Below, one piece after another: positions 8,515-12,290 of a stretch of DNA of 12,290 nucleotides (within the stretch, counting starts at the first letter, position 1; every line of letters begins with the position of its first letter). The stretch lies in contig JNDT01002411.1 of NCBI GenBank assembly GCA_000697055.1, positions 1 to 12,290 on the forward strand. Direction: 5' to 3'. The notes beneath the pieces were generated by a model. That model was not told where the DNA came from and ran no database searches. It saw nothing but the letters and a program-made list of their open reading frames with translations. The translations under genes were made by a program, and so were the position numbers. Origin of the DNA: Saksenaea vasiformis B4078 (lineage: Eukaryota; Mucoromycota; Mucoromycetes; Mucorales; Saksenaeaceae).

Positions 8515-9547
8515 ACAACTTGTCTGATGAAGTCGATAGGATGGAATTGGCTTCCATGGAAGAAACGCAATCGAATCCAGGGGGACTCCCTCCAAGCGAA
8601 GACAATAGTAATGACGAGACGTCAGATGGATCGCTACACATTCAGTACCTGGCCAGCTTGCGAGATAGACTAAAGAAGGAAATGGAACAATCACCTAAAA
8701 GTATTCCCAAATGATACCAGAGTCAGAGTTATTGGTTGATACCGCCCAGTCCGTATTTTGCTCTCCGTGGCCAAACAAGATTAGACCCTTCACCGCTTTA
8801 TCATCCTCGTGTACTTGTGTGGCCAGCCCATCTACTACCAAGGATTTCAAGCGCCTTCAATGCTTTGGAAAGTTTTGCGTGCGTGATTGGGCAGACAGAC
8901 CAATTGCAAGAAAAGCTTTTCGATGCAAACGACAATTTATATGTCATGTCGTATAGATATCAATGTAAAAGGTGCGGTCGATCATACTTGGGACATGACA
9001 ATGAAATTATCAAAAACCTACCGCGCTCCTTATCCAAAGAATTTCCTGTGATACTTTCTCACAACGGAGCAGTAACTCGAGAGCTGATGAATATGATGCG
9101 TAGCTGCTTTCATTCCGGAGTGGGACCTGGTCCATTTTCTCGAGCCATCGGCGAGCATCATCAGCTAATACGACATCTCTTGCTACATGGTTGGTAGCGG
9201 GTTTTCCAATGAGTATGTCATGCAGTACGCATCTCTTTATTTGGACCTTGGACCATTCGACACGACATTTTCCCTATTATGGCTTAGCTTACGTCGTTTC
9301 CCGCGTAATTCCAAACGGATTGTGACAGAAGAAGAGAGGGAGCCTGGAGGGGGTTTCTAATATAATAAGGATGGCAAATCCGACGTTTTCCTCGTTTGGA
9401 GATAAAAACGGTTACGACGGCACAGTTCGAAGTGCAAAGTGTTTAACGAATATGTACAATGATTGCGTGGAATTGCGTTCGATGAGTTACTTTCTGCATA
9501 CCAGTACATTGCCAGCGACAGTTCTCAATACTGATCATAGTCATAGG

Positions 9548-9600
9548 GTGCGTAACGTAATAAGTCATCTCTACTGTGTTTGACTAAACAAAACCCGTAG
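9548..9600 (+). other. Intron inside the second fragment of the DUF6729-like relic (53 nt)
   Basis: GTGCGT donor, CCGTAG acceptor and a GACTAAAC branch motif. It is phase 0. Removal joins DHSHR to VPKHV, a motif I associate with this transposon-type family, which supports both the intron and the identification. Confidence 0.65.
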
Positions 9601-9641
9601 GTCCCAAAGCACGTCTCCAAAATTCTCATCACTCATATTTT

Positions 9642-9677
9642 TGATGAACTTGGACAATGAATAATGAATATGGACAA
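9642..9677 (+). repeat. Short imperfect tandem duplication (20-nt period)
   Basis: TGATGAACTTGGACAA at 9642 and TAATGAATATGGACAA at 9662 match at 13 of 16 bases. Both encode the same peptide idea (DELGQ and NEYGQ) in different frames, so the relic seems to have duplicated this point, adding a stop and a frame change. Confidence 0.5.
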
Positions 9678-9700
9678 ATCCGTATTTATACCTAGAAAGG

Positions 9701-10443
9701 AAGCTGCCAATCAAACCATCATGGTTTATTACCGAGAAAAACAACAGCACCTGTCCAACTGAGAGATGCTCGGACTATGCTCGTTGATGTCTTAGTGGAA
9801 ATCTTTTGCTGAATAGCAGAGGTCATCGATTTGGCGCAGCAAACAGAATAGAGTCACCCAAGTATATTTCCAGTATGTTAGCTGGGTTCTTTTTGTGCGG
9901 AGGGCTCGTAGGCAGTGTGTTGAGAATATGTGAGATCGGGCCTACGACGACAGTCGGTGTGCATAGCTGGAGGTGAGGGGTGCGCTAAAGACCGTTGTGG
10001 GTAAAAATTTGGTGGGAATTTTTGTGGTGTCCCAGAAATGATGATAATCGCATGTTCCTGAAATATCCCAAGGGTGGATTTTTGTGGGTAATATGCAGAT
10101 CTTAAAAATTGTTTCGTCAATAAGACATGAAGCATGCTAATATAAGAATCAAGCTTTTGCCATAAAAAGAACTTGTAAGATAGTACAACACAACAACGAT
10201 TCACACAAAATCAGCAGATTACCGAAATTTGCTATCAGAGACTTAGGAAGCTTTAGTTAATGTTGCATATGGGTCGACTGGGACTCTGGGGTCTCAGCAC
10301 ACATGTACCGATCGTGAAGCCTTTGAGTGTCTCCGATGGAAGCTTCAGCACCTGCCGTTCAAGTTTTTTCAATGACTTCATTGGAAACATGCAATGGTTC
10401 AAATATCCCATGTGTACGAGTTCTCTCATATGTCAACCTCCAA
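9701..10443. other. No supported gene; faint relic tail then unassigned sequence
   Basis: The first 150 bases may contain more debris of the DUF6729-like unit; the piece LRDARTMLV near 9755-9785 is suggestive only. Minus-strand frame 9878-10204 and plus-strand frame 10260-10463 lack motifs, splice support or recognisable domains. I saw no repeats, RNA genes or terminal sequences. Confidence 0.4.
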
Positions 10444-10626
10444 CTAAATACACGAAGTTTTGAAGTTGATTTTCACAATGCATTCATTATGAACAGGTTC
10501 CGTTGGATTCCCTCTCTTATGACGAACAAAAATGCATCCATCCTCCAACTGCTTTTGATCCTCTTCAGAGATGAATTTCGTCTCGCCAGCTTTCCACACA
10601 CGCATCATTCGTACGCTTAATTGCGC
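10444..10626 (-). pseudogene. Short coding-like fragment, unknown protein
   Basis: On the minus strand an acceptor-like TTTGTTTAG is followed at 10626 by a 60-codon frame ending in TAG at 10446-10444. The peptide is soluble-looking and charged, with a GETKFISEEDQKQLEDG stretch followed by FVRHKRGNP. Its composition is more protein-like than that of surrounding chance frames. I do not recognise it. No upstream exon with convincing donor and frame was found, so it could be a terminal exon of a lost gene, part of an old element, or chance. Confidence 0.25.
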
Positions 10627-10893
10627 CTAAACAAAATTTGCTGACGGTCTTTCCGCCCTTGATGTGGTCATATGTCTGACACAGCTGCCAGCCAATATCT
10701 ATGCCGCATACGTACTATTTGGGTTTTGCTATGCACACGCTATTGATGCCGAGCATCGAACCCATCATTGTACGTCACTTCCAGTTGAAGGGCTCGAAAT
10801 AGAGTTTCGGAGCTCCAAAAACGCATTGGTGCGCAGTGGTCTGACAATACCTTCCTCTCGTACTCACGCCGATCAATGTCACATTCTTCCGCT
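10627..10893. other. Upstream region of the Crinkler gene
   Basis: This should hold the Crinkler promoter and 5' UTR. I see no clear TATA box or CT block. The in-frame ATG at 10876 adds six residues to the preferred start. Other frames here are unrecognised. Confidence 0.35.
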
Positions 10894-12290
10894 ATGGATA
10901 TTCCATTGAACCTCTACTGCGTCGTCGAGGGTGAACCTTTATTGAGGGCATTTCCTGTTGAGATTGATTCGACAGCTACAGTTGGTCAACTTAAAAAAGC
11001 GATCAAGAGAGAAAAGACTCCCGAATTTGACGACATTGCTGCGGATAAACTCACACTCTGGCGTGTCTCGATTCCATACACTGTTGACAAAACACCATTG
11101 ATGATTGGCAGCGTGAATGACAAGATGGAGCTAGCCCCGGTAGATGAGATATCGGATATATTCCAAGTGGTACCGCCGAAGAGAACGATCCACATCATTG
11201 TGCAGCCGCCTCCATCATGTAATGACACACGGCTACTTGTTCATATTTGTCCTTTTTCTCACACACGTCATTTACTGTATGTCATTATGTTGTCTACGTC
11301 GTCTAGCCTCATCCTCGATAAGCAACTTTGGTTCGTCGGCCCATATCCGAGACGTGCCTGGTAAATCTACGCGTTAATATTTAATTTCTTTCCGCTCATC
11401 AACTGTGGTATCTTTGATTGAGAATATCGTGGATGATTTCTTCTCAAACAATCGCCCTCTGACTGTGTTTCTTGAAGACTTTGTTCTAGGAAAGATTGAC
11501 ATACCTAGGACTGAAGGTAGCCTGGCAGGATTGCCTATTATATGGAGGAGAACTGATGATCCAGTAAGCGAATCCCGACCATCGTTCCTCTTATTGCAGC
11601 CTTCAAAACCGTTCGAGAACACCACAGTAAGCACGTCAGAAGAGGCTATGAAAAGGATCAACGGTAAACTGGAGGATTTGCTGCCACTTTTCGGTGTTAG
11701 CGGATGTGGTAAAACGCGAACAGTAATCGAGTTACTTGCAAAGCAATGGGGATTCTATTTCAACACCAGTGGCACAGATCTTGGTTCAATAGACATGATG
11801 ACACTCCTAAAATTGCGAACATCGGTGAAAATTGATTATGACGCCAAACATGCGGAACTAGATGACCTTAAGAAGAAGAAAGCGTATGGTGATCAGGCTC
11901 TAGCGCTTGTGGATGTTCTCTTGATCACACGACTTATGATTCTCGAATGGTGTCTGAAAATTGGCCAGAACGGAGCATTCACTCCGGAAAGGTGGATGCT
12001 TCTTCAAGTCTGCCCGTATGTCTTCACCTATGAGGGACAAACAATCGATGATTTCTTCCACGAGCTCTTCAACGCTACTGTAACCGAAATTTTCAAGAAT
12101 GAACGCTACTACGCCCAACTTCCTGACTATTTGAGAGCGACGTTCGATCGTGTAACGGTTCTACTCCGAGGCTACGGTTTTCATATTGGAGGACGTTCCA
12201 AGTTCCTGATTTTCCTCGACTAAGCACAGAATTTGCGAGACATTGGATTCGGCGACTATGTCTCTACGCAAAGCAATGAACTGCGGCCAG
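10894..12290 (+). CDS. Crinkler (CRN) family protein, ubiquitin-like N-terminus plus P-loop NTPase; interrupted, 3' end outside window
   Basis: The N-terminal about 110 residues (10894-11218) match the Crinkler ubiquitin-like header: LNLYCVVEGE, a VGQLKKAIK helix, ADKLTLWRVSIP and IHIIVQPPP. A linker follows, then from 11423 a block ending AGLPIIWRR and SRPSFL, and a Walker A motif GVSGCGKT at 11693-11716 with a family-typical continuation (KQWGFYFN). At 12203-12229 the Walker B region reads FLIFLD-stop-AQ, with TAA 12221-12223 in place of the expected Glu codon of LDEAQ; coding-like sequence continues to the window end. An earlier in-frame TAA is at 11375-11377. Intron 11219-11322 with intron 11361-11422 would bypass it, but their AAG and GAG acceptors are weak. 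Start 10894 fits family beginnings better than 10876. Crinklers are effector-type proteins known from oomycetes and fungi. It is either a fresh pseudogene or a heavily spliced gene. Confidence 0.78.
11219..11322 (+). other. Probable first Crinkler intron (acceptor ambiguous)
   Basis: Donor GTAATG follows the PPPS codons. The better-looking acceptor is CTAG at 11306, which gives a serine-rich linker that runs into TAA at 11375. The acceptor at 11322 (ATAAG) keeps phase with a second GT...AG pair at 11361-11422. The sequence alone does not choose between them. Confidence 0.45.

Larger units (their letters stand above)
8390..9700 (+). pseudogene. Decayed DUF6729-like, transposon-type protein gene
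   Basis: Exon 1 (8390-8459) and exon 2 (from 8515) flank a 55-nt intron with a GTATGT donor and AACAG acceptor. The frame then meets an in-frame TGA at 8712-8714 but continues unchanged beyond it through YWLIPPSPYFAL and LYHPRVLVWPAHLLP. Between about 8850 and 8925 the family-like sequence (CVRDWADRPIARK) lies one frame over. The original frame resumes with CKRCGRSYLGHD, a CxxC zinc-ribbon-like element, then LPRSLSKEFP and MMRSCF, and stops at 9195-9197. A later piece (9371-9660) carries a 53-nt intron at 9548-9600 and rejoins as DHSHR+VPKHV, which I recall as downstream sequence of this family. It ends at TGA 9658-9660, with further fragments to about 9700. Several independent breaks indicate a dead copy. 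The family name is from memory. Confidence 0.68.

Noticed and set aside
8712..8714. Explaining the TGA in the relic by a short intron starting at 8701
   Set aside because: The GT...AG pairs around it would give introns of only 20-26 nt, well below the 43-78 nt seen here, and the frame continues unchanged past the stop.
9878..10204. 108-codon minus-strand frame
   Set aside because: Composition looks random, no domain is recognised, and there is no supporting context.
1..12290. tRNA, rRNA or other structured RNA genes
   Set aside because: Scanning for B-box-like TTCRAATC and conserved rRNA stretches on both strands found nothing with a matching fold.

Overview
The window reads as nuclear DNA of a filamentous fungus, most likely an early-diverging one (Mucoromycota: Mucorales or a Glomeromycotina relative). 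The evidence is many short introns (about 43-78 nt) with GTAAGT/GTATGT-type donors and CTAAT/CTGAT/CTAAAC branch sites, a pyrimidine-rich leader, AATAAA sites, a Zn2Cys6 regulator, and gene families I associate with these fungi (MACPF-like proteins, Crinklers, a DUF6729-like mobile-type protein). The phylum is an inference; nothing here fixes the species.

Layout. (1) 1-1622, + strand: the 3' part of a six-exon gene for a MACPF-like protein with a C-terminal MIR/beta-trefoil-like module. (2) 1623-4633: a gene-poor stretch of about 3 kb holding a purine tract and a minisatellite of about seven 37-39 bp units (2213-2475). (3) 4634-5569, - strand: an F-box protein behind a 50-nt pure pyrimidine leader. 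(4) 5940-8034, - strand: a 676-residue transcription factor. A 64-nt GC-AG intron, reconstructed here, supplies the first two cysteines, so the protein carries two complete tandem Zn2Cys6 clusters followed by a fungal_trans-type region. (5) 8035-8389: a divergent intergenic region with three spaced copies of a GCGGA-ending repeat, one forming CGG-N7-CCG, plus a CCG-N3-CGG site. These are shapes that Zn2Cys6 proteins bind. (6) 8390 to about 9700, + strand: a decayed DUF6729-like, transposon-type coding unit with two recognisable introns, an in-frame stop and frame changes. (7) 10444-10626, - strand: a short coding-like relic. (8) 10894-12290, + strand: a Crinkler (CRN) gene with a ubiquitin-like N-terminus and a P-loop NTPase. 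It runs off the window and has an in-frame TAA exactly where the Walker B glutamate of the LDEAQ motif is expected.

Together the region looks like an accessory island: a pore-former-type protein, a Crinkler and mobile-element debris flank two ordinary regulatory genes (F-box protein and transcription factor). No operon-like cooperation is visible. The only concrete regulatory hypothesis is that the double-cluster factor acts on its own divergent promoter. All gene models were made by eye from splice signals, frame continuity and remembered family motifs; no database search was run.
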